Under the pieces are notes generated by a model. The model was not told where the DNA came from and ran no database searches. It saw only the letters and a list, made by a program, of their open reading frames with translations. The translations under genes and the position numbers were made by a program. A stretch of DNA of 8,529 bases from an uncultured Eubacteriales bacterium (GTDB lineage: Bacteria; Bacillota; Clostridia; Peptostreptococcales; Anaerovoracaceae): positions 1-8,529 of the forward strand of contig CADBQT010000102.1 of assembly GCA_902796875.1 (NCBI GenBank), given 5' to 3'. Shown here one piece after another: positions 1 to 6,723 of this stretch. Numbering within the stretch: position 1 is the first letter of the stretch; every line of letters starts with the position of its first letter.

Positions 1-648
1 GTCCTTTTTTTGGATGAACTGGGGGAATTCGACCACCGGGTCATCGACGGTCTTCGCCAGCCCATCGAAGAGGGGTGCGTGAGGATCAACCGGAACCTGG
101 AGGAGGTCACCTTCCCGGCGGAGGTGATGATGGTCATCGCCGCCAATCCGTGTAAGTGCGGGAACCTCTGGGATGAGCGCAAACCCTGCACCTGCACGTC
201 CCGGCAACTGGAGAGCCACAGGAGAAAGCTGATCGGGCCCTTTGCAGATCGGATCGACATGCACATCCGGGTAAGTCCGGTGGAGGCGGAGGCCCTGGCT
301 TCCGCCGACGGAAAAAGCTTCGGCATGTCCTCCCATGAGATGCGCCGCCAGGTGGAAGCAGCCCGGGAGATCCAAAAAGAGCGGTATGAGAAGGAGATCT
401 GGACCTGCAACGGAGAACTGGGGGAGGACGGACTGGCCCGGTACTGCACTCTGACGGAGGAGTGCCGAAGGATCATGACCATGGCCTATAAGACCATGAA
501 GCTGACCATGCGAGGGTACGTGCGGGTGATCAAACTGGCCAGGACCATCGCAGACCTGGAAGGAAGTGAGAGAATCGGCCCGGATCACGTGGGAGAGGCC
601 CTGATGTACCGGACCATCGAAGAATTGGAGGAAGGTTATGACGGATAA
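1..648 (+). CDS. ComM/YifB-family Mg-chelatase-like AAA+ ATPase, C-terminal part (5' end outside window)
   Basis: The reading frame is open from base 1 and ends at TAA 646-648, so this is the last 215 codons of a longer gene (the family is usually about 500 residues). The first codons read VLFLDELGEF, the Walker B segment of the AAA+ core. It is followed by an AANPCKCG strand with a cysteine cluster (codons at 151, 157, 187 and 193), typical of this family and probably metal-binding. The stretch GPFADRIDMHIRV and the C-terminal ARTIADLEGSERI helix match the Mg-chelatase C-terminal domain. ComM homologues are hexameric helicases that promote branch migration of incoming DNA during natural transformation; that role is known from Gram-negative bacteria and is inferred here. 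The N-terminal Lon-like domain and Walker A lie upstream. The neighbour dprA overlaps by 11 bases, which supports a shared DNA-uptake operon. A TTG at 10 is internal, not a start. YifB and ComM are names for the same family. Confidence 0.93.
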   Translation, partial: VLFLDELGEFDHRVIDGLRQPIEEGCVRINRNLEEVTFPAEVMMVIAANPCKCGNLWDERKPCTCTSRQLESHRRKLIGPFADRIDMHIRVSPVEAEALASADGKSFGMSSHEMRRQVEAAREIQKERYEKEIWTCNGELGEDGLARYCTLTEECRRIMTMAYKTMKLTMRGYVRVIKLARTIADLEGSERIGPDHVGEALMYRTIEELEEGYDG

Positions 649-1507
649 GAAGATCGACATACTGGAGCCGGCCTATCCGGGATTTCCGGCGGCCCTTACC
701 CGGATCAAGAACGTGCCCAAGAGACTGTATTACTTAGGGGATCTCTCCCTGCTCTCGAGAAGATGCGTCGCCATCGTAGGTTCCCGCACCACGACGGGCT
801 ACGGGCGGAACACGGCCAAGGCCATCGCCCGGGACCTGGCGGGAAGGGGGGTGACGGTAGTCAGCGGGATGGCTTCCGGCATCGATGCCTGCGCCCACGA
901 AGGGGCTCTCTCCTGCGGAGGAGGGACGGTGGCGGTGCTGGGGTGCGGGCCCGACATCTGTTACCCGGCGTCGAACCATGCCCTGATGGGGGCCATCGCC
1001 GGGAAGGGACTGATCCTCAGCGAATACCCTCCGGGAACGCCGGCGGATCCCTGGAACTTCCCTCAGCGGAACCGGATCATCAGCGGACTTTCGGAGATGA
1101 CCATCGTGGTCCAGGCCAGGGACCGAAGCGGGGCCATGATCACCGCTGAACTTGCGGCGGAACAGGGCCGGCAGGTGATGGCCGTCCCCGGAAATATCGA
1201 CAGCCGGTTCCATCTGGGAACGAACAAGCTGATCCAGGAGGGAGTGGATCCCATCATCCGCATAGAGGACGCGGCGGAGGCTTTGGGCCTGGGCAAGGTG
1301 ATGGCGGAGGATGTCCGGCTGAAACTGAGCCCCAGGGAACAGGAGATCTTCGCCCTTATTTCCGACCGGGGAGAGATGCGTCTGGACGACATCTGTCTTC
1401 AGCTGGAGAAATCCCCCCAATACGTGAATCCCATCCTTTCCGTGATGGAAATGAAAGGAGTGGTCTCTTCATCTATGGGGAAATTTTTTCTTGCAAATAT
1501 CACATAA
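638..1507 (+). CDS. dprA: DNA processing protein DprA (Smf)
   Basis: DprA binds single-stranded DNA entering during transformation, protects it and loads RecA onto it. The 289-residue protein has the Rossmann-like fold with GSR at 48-50, SGMASGID at 76-83, the ssDNA-binding FPQRNRIISGLS at 141-152 and SGAMITAELAAEQGR from 164. A C-terminal winged-helix domain runs from about 230 to 286 (LSPREQEIF to GKFFLA). The N-terminal SAM/helix-hairpin part is largely missing, since the Rossmann core begins near residue 43. Total length is close to B. subtilis DprA. The ATG at 638 is preceded by GGAGGAAGG (627-635) inside the end of the comM-like gene, so translation is probably coupled. The -35 of the topA promoter lies within its last codons. 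Presence of dprA does not prove competence, because many non-transformable bacteria keep it. Confidence 0.97.
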   Translation: MTDKKIDILEPAYPGFPAALTRIKNVPKRLYYLGDLSLLSRRCVAIVGSRTTTGYGRNTAKAIARDLAGRGVTVVSGMASGIDACAHEGALSCGGGTVAVLGCGPDICYPASNHALMGAIAGKGLILSEYPPGTPADPWNFPQRNRIISGLSEMTIVVQARDRSGAMITAELAAEQGRQVMAVPGNIDSRFHLGTNKLIQEGVDPIIRIEDAAEALGLGKVMAEDVRLKLSPREQEIFALISDRGEMRLDDICLQLEKSPQYVNPILSVMEMKGVVSSSMGKFFLANIT

Positions 1508-1519
1508 TGCACCTATAAT
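1491..1519 (+). promoter_or_regulatory. Sigma-A promoter for topA
   Basis: TTGCAA (1491-1496) and TATAAT (1514-1519) are separated by exactly 17 bases. The -10 is a perfect consensus match and the -35 matches four of six positions. Transcription would begin near 1526, leaving a leader of about 38 bases before the topA ATG. The -35 box lies inside the last codons of dprA, so topA can be expressed independently of the upstream genes. No intrinsic terminator is visible between dprA and topA, so read-through is also possible. Confidence 0.8.
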
Positions 1520-1551
1520 CGGTTACTGTAAAAGTTATGGTACGTTCAGGT

Positions 1552-1557
1552 GAGGAG
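1552..1557 (+). promoter_or_regulatory. Ribosome binding site that sets the topA start
   Basis: GAGGAG lies six bases before the ATG at 1564. An in-frame ATG at 1537 would add nine residues but has no Shine-Dalgarno sequence, lies only about ten bases after the predicted transcription start, and would precede the conserved N-terminus. This site favours 1564. Confidence 0.8.
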
Positions 1558-1563
1558 AGAAAT

Positions 1564-3669
1564 ATGGCCGCAAAAGCCAAAAAAGCACCAAAAAAGAATC
1601 TTGTGATCGTCGAGTCGCCGTCCAAGGCCAAGACCATCGGCAAGTTCCTCGGGAGCAAATATAAGGTCGTTGCGTCGGTGGGTCACGTCCGTGATCTTCC
1701 CAAGAGCAAGCTGGGCATCGACATCGAAAACGACTTTGAACCTCAGTACATCAACATAAGGGGAAAGGGCGACGTGATCCGCGAACTGAAGAAGGAAGCG
1801 TCTAAAGCCGCCCGAGTCTACCTGGCTACCGACCCGGACCGTGAGGGAGAAGCCATCTCCTGGCATCTGGAATATCTCCTGGGCATCGATCCGGAAGAAC
1901 CCTGTCGGATCGTGTTCAACGAGATCACCAAAAATGCCATCAAAGAGGCGGTGAAGAATCCTCGGACGGTGGATCTGCGCCTGGTGGATGCCCAGCAGGC
2001 CCGGCGTGTGCTGGACCGTCTGGTGGGCTATCAGATCTCCCCTATATTATGGAAGAAAGTCAGAAGAGGACTCAGCGCCGGACGGGTCCAGTCGGCAGCC
2101 TTGAGGATCATCTGCGACAGAGAGCGGGAGATCCTTGCCTTTGAGCCGGAAGAGTACTGGAACATCCTGGCGGACTTCGAGAAAAACGGCAAACCCTTTA
2201 CGGCGAAGCTGGCCACAAAGGATGGAAAGAAGATCTCCGTAGCCAACGGAGAAGAGAGCAACGGGATCCTGGATGAACTGAAGCGGGGATCCTTTAGCGT
2301 AAAGAAGATCGAAGAAAAGGACCGGTCCCGAAAGGCGGCTCCGCCCTTTACCACCAGCAGCCTGCAGCAGGATGCGGCAAACAAGATCAACTTTTCCACC
2401 AAGAAGACCATGATGGTCGCTCAGCAGCTCTACGAAGGTGTGGAGATCAAGGGCATGGGCACCGTGGGTCTCGTGTCCTATATCCGTACGGACTCCGTCC
2501 GGATCTCCGATGACGCCAGAGGCGCGGCCCGGTCATACATCGAAGAGAATCTGGGCAGGGATTACTACGGGGGCACGGTCTACACCAACCGGAAGAAGGA
2601 CGTCCAGGATGCTCACGAAGCCATCCGTCCCAGTTATGTAGACCTGACTCCGGAGAAGATCCAGGACCAGCTGTCCAAGGACCAGTACAGCCTGTACCGG
2701 CTGATCTGGAACCGGTTCATCGCCAGTCAGATGGCGCCGGCCAGGTTCAAGGCGGTCAGCGTGGAGATCGAAAACGGTCCCTACAGCTTCCGGGCATCCG
2801 GCTCCAAGCTTTTATTCGACGGATTCCTGAAGATCTACGATTCGGCGAAGAATGAAGAGGAGAACAAGTGGCTGCCTGAGCTGGCAGAAAGGGAGACCCT
2901 GGATCCGAAAAAGGTCTACGGGGAGCAGAACTTCACTCAGCCGCCGGCGAGATTCACCGAAGCGACCCTGGTCAAAGACCTGGAAGACAAGGACATCGGC
3001 CGCCCCAGCACCTATGCCCCCATCGTCAGTACCCTCATCGATCGGAAGTACATCCGCAGAGAGAAAAAGGTCCTCATCCCCACGGAACTGGGATTCACGG
3101 TGACGGATCTGCTTTCCGAGTACTTCACCGAGATCGTGGACACGGGATTTACCGCGACCATGGAGGAAAAGCTGGATGACGTAGAGGCCAGAGGCATCCG
3201 GTGGAAGACCCTGATCGAAGACTTCTACGTAGACTTCGAGAAGGAACTGGAGAGGGCCAACGAAGAGATCGAGAAGATGGAGCAGGAGGTCGAACTGACC
3301 GGAGAGACCTGCGAGAAGTGCGGACGGCCCATGGCCATCAAGCACGGAAGATACGGAGACTTTATCGCATGCACCGGATATCCCGAGTGCAAAAACACCC
3401 GGCCCATCGTGCACTCCACGGGGGCCAAGTGCCCAAATTGCGGCAAGGAGATCGTCCAGAAGCGTAGCAGAAGGGGAAGGATCTTCTATGGATGCTCCGG
3501 ATACCCCGACTGCAAGACAGTCTTCTGGGACAAGCCCATCGACCGGAAATGCCCCAAGTGCGGCAGCCTTCTCGTGGAGAAGAACACCAAGACCATCAAG
3601 GTGGCATGCTCCAACAAGGAATGTGACTACCGGGAAGCCAGGGAATCCAAAGAAGCCAAGGAAGCCTAG
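1564..3669 (+). CDS. topA: DNA topoisomerase I (type IA)
   Basis: TopA relaxes negative supercoils by a transient single-strand break with a 5'-phosphotyrosine link. The 701-residue product begins with a lysine-rich tail and then the Toprim domain: NLVIVESPSKAKTI with acidic E17, and ATDPDREGEAISWH with D90, D92 and E94. The active-site tyrosine is Y306 in GLVSYIRTDS. DAHEAIRPS and DIGRPSTYAPI, further conserved type IA segments, follow. The C-terminus carries three four-cysteine zinc ribbons of the topoisomerase type, starting at about residue 583 (CEKCG...GYPEC, CPNCG...GYPDC, CPKCG...CSNKEC). All catalytic residues are present and the length is normal for Firmicutes. It follows dprA, a common Firmicute pairing, but has its own strong promoter. 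The start at 1564 is chosen from its GAGGAG site rather than the upstream ATG at 1537. Confidence 0.98.
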   Translation: MAAKAKKAPKKNLVIVESPSKAKTIGKFLGSKYKVVASVGHVRDLPKSKLGIDIENDFEPQYINIRGKGDVIRELKKEASKAARVYLATDPDREGEAISWHLEYLLGIDPEEPCRIVFNEITKNAIKEAVKNPRTVDLRLVDAQQARRVLDRLVGYQISPILWKKVRRGLSAGRVQSAALRIICDREREILAFEPEEYWNILADFEKNGKPFTAKLATKDGKKISVANGEESNGILDELKRGSFSVKKIEEKDRSRKAAPPFTTSSLQQDAANKINFSTKKTMMVAQQLYEGVEIKGMGTVGLVSYIRTDSVRISDDARGAARSYIEENLGRDYYGGTVYTNRKKDVQDAHEAIRPSYVDLTPEKIQDQLSKDQYSLYRLIWNRFIASQMAPARFKAVSVEIENGPYSFRASGSKLLFDGFLKIYDSAKNEEENKWLPELAERETLDPKKVYGEQNFTQPPARFTEATLVKDLEDKDIGRPSTYAPIVSTLIDRKYIRREKKVLIPTELGFTVTDLLSEYFTEIVDTGFTATMEEKLDDVEARGIRWKTLIEDFYVDFEKELERANEEIEKMEQEVELTGETCEKCGRPMAIKHGRYGDFIACTGYPECKNTRPIVHSTGAKCPNCGKEIVQKRSRRGRIFYGCSGYPDCKTVFWDKPIDRKCPKCGSLLVEKNTKTIKVACSNKECDYREARESKEAKEA

Positions 3670-3693
3670 AATGCGTACCCCCGGGAAAACGTG

Positions 3694-3699
3694 TATAAT
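3694..3699 (+). promoter_or_regulatory. Candidate -10 box of an hslVU promoter
   Basis: A perfect TATAAT sits in the 68-base gap between topA and hslV, 38 bases before the hslV ATG, which would give a leader of about 32 bases. No convincing -35 is present at a 16-18 base spacing (the best position, ATGCGT at 3671-3676, matches only two of six) and there is no extended TGn element. It may be a weak or activator-dependent promoter, or chance. No terminator is seen after topA, so read-through could also supply hslVU transcripts. Confidence 0.45.
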
Positions 3700-3737
3700 A
3701 TAGACAGCATTTCAGGAGACAGGAGGACAAGGGAACA

Positions 3738-4277
3738 ATGGGAGAATTTCACGGAACCACCATCGTTGCCGTCAAACGGGGCGATGACGATATCTGCATC
3801 GGCGGCGACGGCCAGGTGACCATGGGCGAGACCGCCATTATGAAAAACGGAGCGAAGAAGGTAAAAAAGATCTATCGCAATTCCATCATCACCGGATTTG
3901 CCGGATCGGTTGCCGATGCCTTTTCGCTGACGGAGAAATTCGAGAGCAAACTGGACGAGCACGGCGGGAACCTGAAGCGGGCGGCAGTCGCCCTGGCCCA
4001 GCTGTGGCGGTCCGATAAAGCGGTGCGGAATCTGGAAGCCCTGATGATCGTTGCCGACAAGGAGGATCTGCTGATCATCTCCGGCACCGGCGAAGTCATC
4101 GAGCCGGATCAGCCTTTCGTGGCCATTGGCTCCGGCGGAAACTACGCCTATGCGGCGGCCAACGCCCTTTACAACAACACCGACCTGGGTGCGGAGGAGA
4201 TCGTCCGCAAATCCCTGGAGATCGCGGCATCCATCTGCGTATACACCAACGACCACATTTCCGTGGAGAAGCTATAG
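3738..4277 (+). CDS. hslV: ATP-dependent protease proteolytic subunit HslV (ClpQ/CodW)
   Basis: HslV forms a double hexameric ring with proteasome-beta-type active sites and degrades proteins unfolded and fed in by HslU in the cytoplasm. The 179-residue protein shows the family hallmarks: GTTIVAVKR near the N-terminus, GGDGQVTMG, AKKVKKIY with the conserved lysine region, GFAGSVADAF, NLEALMIVAD, SGTGEVIEPD, AIGSGGNYA and ICVYTND. The likely nucleophile is Thr7, exposed after removal of a six-residue MGEFHG peptide; residue 2 is Gly, unlike the Ser used by the B. subtilis enzyme. The ATG at 3738 has AGGAGG at 3721-3726, a rather long 11-base spacing, with a weaker AAGGGA closer in. hslU follows after 10 bases, so the two subunits are co-transcribed and probably translated in step. 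Confidence 0.97.
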   Translation: MGEFHGTTIVAVKRGDDDICIGGDGQVTMGETAIMKNGAKKVKKIYRNSIITGFAGSVADAFSLTEKFESKLDEHGGNLKRAAVALAQLWRSDKAVRNLEALMIVADKEDLLIISGTGEVIEPDQPFVAIGSGGNYAYAAANALYNNTDLGAEEIVRKSLEIAASICVYTNDHISVEKL

Positions 4278-4287
4278 GAGGAGGATC

Positions 4288-5724
4288 ATGGCGAACAAAC
4301 TGTATCAGATGACTCCCAAGGAGATCGTCAACGAACTGGACAAATATATCATCGGCCAGGACGATGCCAAGAAATCCGTCGCCATCGCCCTCCGAAACCG
4401 TTACCGCCGCAGTCTTCTTTCGGAAGAGATGAGAGAGGAGATCACCCCCAAGAACATCCTGATGATGGGACCCACAGGATGCGGTAAGACGGAGATCGCC
4501 AGAAGGCTGGCCAAGCTGATGGACGCCCCCTTCGTCAAGGTGGAGGCAACCAAGTTCACCGAAGTGGGCTACGTGGGCCGGGACGTGGATTCCATGGTCC
4601 GGGATCTGATGGAAGCATCCATCCGGATCACCAAGCAGGCCATGCTGGAGGAGAAGTACTCCATCGCCGACGAGCTGGCGGAGGAGAGGATCATCGAGGC
4701 CATCATCCCCGGCAAAGGCCGGAACGTGGCAGGCGAGACGAGCCGCGGACCCTTCGATTTCCTTTTGGGCAACGGAGGATACGTGAGCCAGAAGGAGCAG
4801 TACGAACAACAGCAGGCTGCCGCCGCCAAGGACGAGACGGAGCGGGATACGGAACTGGCCAGAGAGCAGGTCCGTCAGCAGCTGAAGGACGGCCTTCTGG
4901 AGGAACAGTACATCGAGATCCAGGTGACCGATGCACCCAAGAACAACCAGCTGGATATGGGCAACGAGGGGATGAGCATCGCCATCGGAAACATCTTCGG
5001 CGACATGGCCCCCAAAAAGAAAAAGACCAAGAAGGTCAAGGTCAAGGACGCCCGGAAGATCCTCCGGGAAGAGGAGGCCCAGAATCTGATCGACATGGAT
5101 CAGGTCACCGACGACGCTCTGGTCAACGCGGAGCAGAACGGCATCATCTTCATCGATGAGATCGACAAGATCGCTTCCGGTTCCGGATACCGGAGCGGCG
5201 CGGATGTGTCCCGGGAAGGTGTCCAGAGAGATATTCTGCCCATCGTGGAGGGAAGCGTCATCAACACGAAGCACGGCCCGGTCAAGACGGATCACATCCT
5301 CTTCATCGGCGCGGGAGCATTCCATACGGCCAAGCCCACGGATCTGATCCCCGAGCTTCAGGGCCGGTTCCCCATTCGCGTAGAACTGGAAAATCTTGAC
5401 AAAGAGACTTTCGTCAAGATCCTGACCATTCCGGAGAACGCCCTCCTGAAGCAGCACAAAGCCCTGTTGGAGACGGAGGGGATCGAGATCGAATTCACCG
5501 AGGAAGCGGTGGATGAGATCGCCGAGATGGCCCATCTGATGAACGAGCAGACGGAGAACATCGGCGCCAGAAGACTGCACACCATCCTGGAACGGCTCCT
5601 GGAAGATATTTCCTTCAACATTCCCGATATGGAGACGGAAAAAGTCGTTATCGACAGGGATTACGTGAAGGAGATCTTTGAGGAGAAGATCCATCCCGAG
5701 GATATCGATCGGTTCATTCTGTAG
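4288..5724 (+). CDS. hslU: ATP-dependent protease ATPase subunit HslU (ClpY/CodX)
   Basis: HslU is the hexameric AAA+ unfoldase that threads substrates into HslV. The 478-residue product has Walker A GPTGCGKT at 61-68, the pore loop GYVG at 94-97, and Walker B IIFIDEIDK with D290 and E291. IGAGAFH (sensor 1), PELQGRFPIRVEL with the arginine finger, and GARRLHT (sensor 2) follow. The I-domain, inserted from about 110 to 245, contains a Gln/Ala/Glu-rich probable coiled-coil (QKEQYEQQQ onward) and ends before a lysine-rich strand. The C-terminal RFIL matches the tail that docks into HslV. Length is slightly above the E. coli and B. subtilis proteins, mostly in the I-domain. The ATG at 4288 follows AGGAGGAGG (4276-4284), which overlaps the hslV stop. 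The frame is open upstream to 4126, but that part overlaps hslV and lacks family similarity. Confidence 0.98.
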   Translation: MANKLYQMTPKEIVNELDKYIIGQDDAKKSVAIALRNRYRRSLLSEEMREEITPKNILMMGPTGCGKTEIARRLAKLMDAPFVKVEATKFTEVGYVGRDVDSMVRDLMEASIRITKQAMLEEKYSIADELAEERIIEAIIPGKGRNVAGETSRGPFDFLLGNGGYVSQKEQYEQQQAAAAKDETERDTELAREQVRQQLKDGLLEEQYIEIQVTDAPKNNQLDMGNEGMSIAIGNIFGDMAPKKKKTKKVKVKDARKILREEEAQNLIDMDQVTDDALVNAEQNGIIFIDEIDKIASGSGYRSGADVSREGVQRDILPIVEGSVINTKHGPVKTDHILFIGAGAFHTAKPTDLIPELQGRFPIRVELENLDKETFVKILTIPENALLKQHKALLETEGIEIEFTEEAVDEIAEMAHLMNEQTENIGARRLHTILERLLEDISFNIPDMETEKVVIDRDYVKEIFEEKIHPEDIDRFIL

Positions 5725-5743
5725 AATTGTACCTGTTTTTGCA

Positions 5744-5758
5744 ACTTTTTAGAAAAAT
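5744..5758 (+). promoter_or_regulatory. Candidate CodY-binding operator upstream of codY
   Basis: The 15 bases ACTTTTTAGAAAAAT match the known CodY consensus AATTTTCWGAAAATT at 12 positions, differing at positions 2, 7 and 14. The site lies 12 bases upstream of the codY -35 in an AT-rich intergenic stretch. CodY autoregulation is established in some Firmicutes; here it is inferred from the match and position. A site at this distance could repress, or block transcription arriving from hslU, which has no visible terminator. AT-rich DNA raises the chance of an accidental match. Confidence 0.55.
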
Positions 5759-5770
5759 CAAAAAAATTCG

Positions 5771-5798
5771 TTGTATTTTCCCACTGTAACGGTATAAT
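5771..5798 (+). promoter_or_regulatory. Sigma-A promoter for codY
   Basis: TTGTAT (5771-5776) and a perfect TATAAT (5793-5798) are separated by 16 bases. The -35 matches three of six positions. Upstream lie T and A runs (5736-5740, 5746-5750, 5753-5757, 5760-5766) that could act as an UP element or bend the DNA. Transcription would start near 5805, giving a leader of roughly 26 bases before the codY ATG. Confidence 0.7.
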
Positions 5799-5831
5799 GA
5801 TATTGTCAATAATATAACGCAGGGGGACGAT

Positions 5832-6608
5832 ATGAGCGATATTTTATCCAATGTAAGAAAACTGAACTGGCTTCTCCAGGAATGCCCCACGGGAGCCCTG
5901 TCTTTCAACGAGATGTGTCAGGTGCTCAGCGATATGATGGACGCCAACGTTTACGTGGCCAACAGAAGGGGCAAGGTGATCGGTGTAGCCTACAAGGTCC
6001 AATCCGACAGTTCTCTGATCACCGATTCGGAGACGGGGGATGAACTTTTCCCCGGCGAATACAACGAGGAGTTCCTGAAGTTCGAAGACACTGTGGCCAA
6101 TCTGTCCGGGGACGAAGTGCTTGACGTGTTCAAGTACGACTATGACACCACGGACAAGATCCACACCATGATCCCCATCATGGGCGGCGGCAAGCGCTGG
6201 GGAACCATGATCATGACCCGGTACGAGCCGGAGTTCTCCGATGAGGATCTGGTCCTGGGCGAGATCGGAGCCACTGTGGTCGGACTGGAGATCCAGAGAA
6301 AGAAGACGGAAGAAGAAGAGGCGGAGGAACGGGAACTGGCCATGGTCAGAATGGCCCTGGATACCCTGTCCTATTCCGAGGTGGAAGCGGTGCAGCAGAT
6401 CTTCGCCGAGCTGGATGGAGACGAAGGTCTTCTCGTGGCCAGCAAGATCGCCGACCGGTCCGGGATCACCCGGTCCGTCATCGTCAACGCCCTGCGCAAA
6501 CTGGAAAGCGCCGGGGTGATCGAGTCCAGATCCCTGGGAATGAAGGGGACCAGGATCAAGATCTTAAACTCCAAGTTCAAGGAAGAACTGGGCAACATGA
6601 CCGTCTAG
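5832..6608 (+). CDS. codY: GTP-sensing transcriptional pleiotropic repressor CodY
   Basis: CodY is a cytoplasmic dimeric repressor that senses GTP and, in many species, branched-chain amino acids, and controls nutrient-uptake, biosynthesis and virulence genes. The 258-residue protein has an N-terminal GAF domain (about 1-155, including NVYVANRRGKVIG and IPIMGGGKRWGT). A charged helical linker (RKKTEEEEAEERE, 156-168) leads to a C-terminal winged helix-turn-helix. The latter is nearly identical to the family: EGLLVASKIADRSGITRSV from 198, then SAGVIESRSLGMKGT to 240. DNA recognition is therefore expected to be standard, whereas the effector-pocket region (57-63 and 98) diverges from B. subtilis. 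The ATG at 5832 follows AGGGGG (5821-5826). It has its own promoter and a possible autoregulatory operator, and ends at a strong terminator. Adjacency to hslVU matches the classical cod cluster. Confidence 0.98.
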   Translation: MSDILSNVRKLNWLLQECPTGALSFNEMCQVLSDMMDANVYVANRRGKVIGVAYKVQSDSSLITDSETGDELFPGEYNEEFLKFEDTVANLSGDEVLDVFKYDYDTTDKIHTMIPIMGGGKRWGTMIMTRYEPEFSDEDLVLGEIGATVVGLEIQRKKTEEEEAEERELAMVRMALDTLSYSEVEAVQQIFAELDGDEGLLVASKIADRSGITRSVIVNALRKLESAGVIESRSLGMKGTRIKILNSKFKEELGNMTV

Positions 6609-6620
6609 AAATGGAAAGAG

Positions 6621-6676
6621 AAGCCCGCATTCCGGCATGGCCAGAGCCGTCATGCTGTCTGCGGGTTTTTTATTAT
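6621..6676 (+). terminator. Intrinsic terminator after codY
   Basis: CCCGCA (6624-6629) pairs with TGCGGG (6660-6665). Inside, after a small internal loop, CGGCATG (6633-6639) pairs with CATGCTG (6651-6657) with one G-T pair. The stem is followed directly by six Ts (6666-6671) and then ATTAT; AA at 6621-6622 can extend pairing into the T run. It lies 12 bases after the codY stop and is the only convincing intrinsic terminator in the window. It separates the codY unit from hflX. Confidence 0.9.
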
Positions 6677-6684
6677 CACGAGTG

Positions 6685-6700
6685 TCCGGACAAAGCCGGA
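6685..6700 (+). repeat. Small inverted repeat in the hflX leader region
   Basis: TCCGG (6685-6689) and CCGGA (6696-6700) form a five-base-pair hairpin with a six-base loop, nine bases before the hflX ribosome binding site. There is no T run, so it is not a terminator. It could be a minor translational or mRNA-stability element, or chance; no function is assigned. Confidence 0.3.
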
Positions 6701-6708
6701 TATAAGCT

Positions 6709-6714
6709 GGAGGG
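6709..6714 (+). promoter_or_regulatory. Ribosome binding site supporting the hflX GTG start
   Basis: GGAGGG lies nine bases before GTG 6724. The next in-frame ATG (6757) has no comparable upstream site and would trim the N-terminus, so GTG is preferred. Confidence 0.7.
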
Positions 6715-6723
6715 AACACATCG

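Noticed and set aside
10..12. TTG as a start codon for the first gene
   Set aside because: It falls inside the Walker B motif of a frame that is open from base 1, so the gene starts upstream of the window.
1537..1539. Upstream ATG as the topA start
   Set aside because: It has no Shine-Dalgarno sequence, and the extra nine residues precede the conserved N-terminus. The ATG at 1564 has GAGGAG at proper spacing.
3707..3721. CodY box upstream of hslV around TTTCAGGAGA
   Set aside because: Only about 8 of 15 positions match, and the segment overlaps purine-rich ribosome binding sequence.
4096..5694. A 532-codon open frame on the minus strand opposite hslV and hslU
   Set aside because: It mirrors the codon structure of the GC-rich hslU gene, shows no recognisable domain, and lacks a ribosome binding site and promoter. 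The + strand genes here are unambiguous.
5736..5766. Intrinsic terminator after hslU formed by the T and A runs
   Set aside because: The pairing is only A-T with almost no loop, there is no GC-rich stem, and no T run follows a stable stem.
5801..5815. Second CodY box between the codY -10 and the start codon
   Set aside because: Only 9 of 15 positions match the consensus, not distinguishable from AT-rich background.
6701..6706. TATAAG as the -10 of an hflX promoter
   Set aside because: Transcription would start inside the ribosome binding site, and no -35 is present at a suitable spacing.
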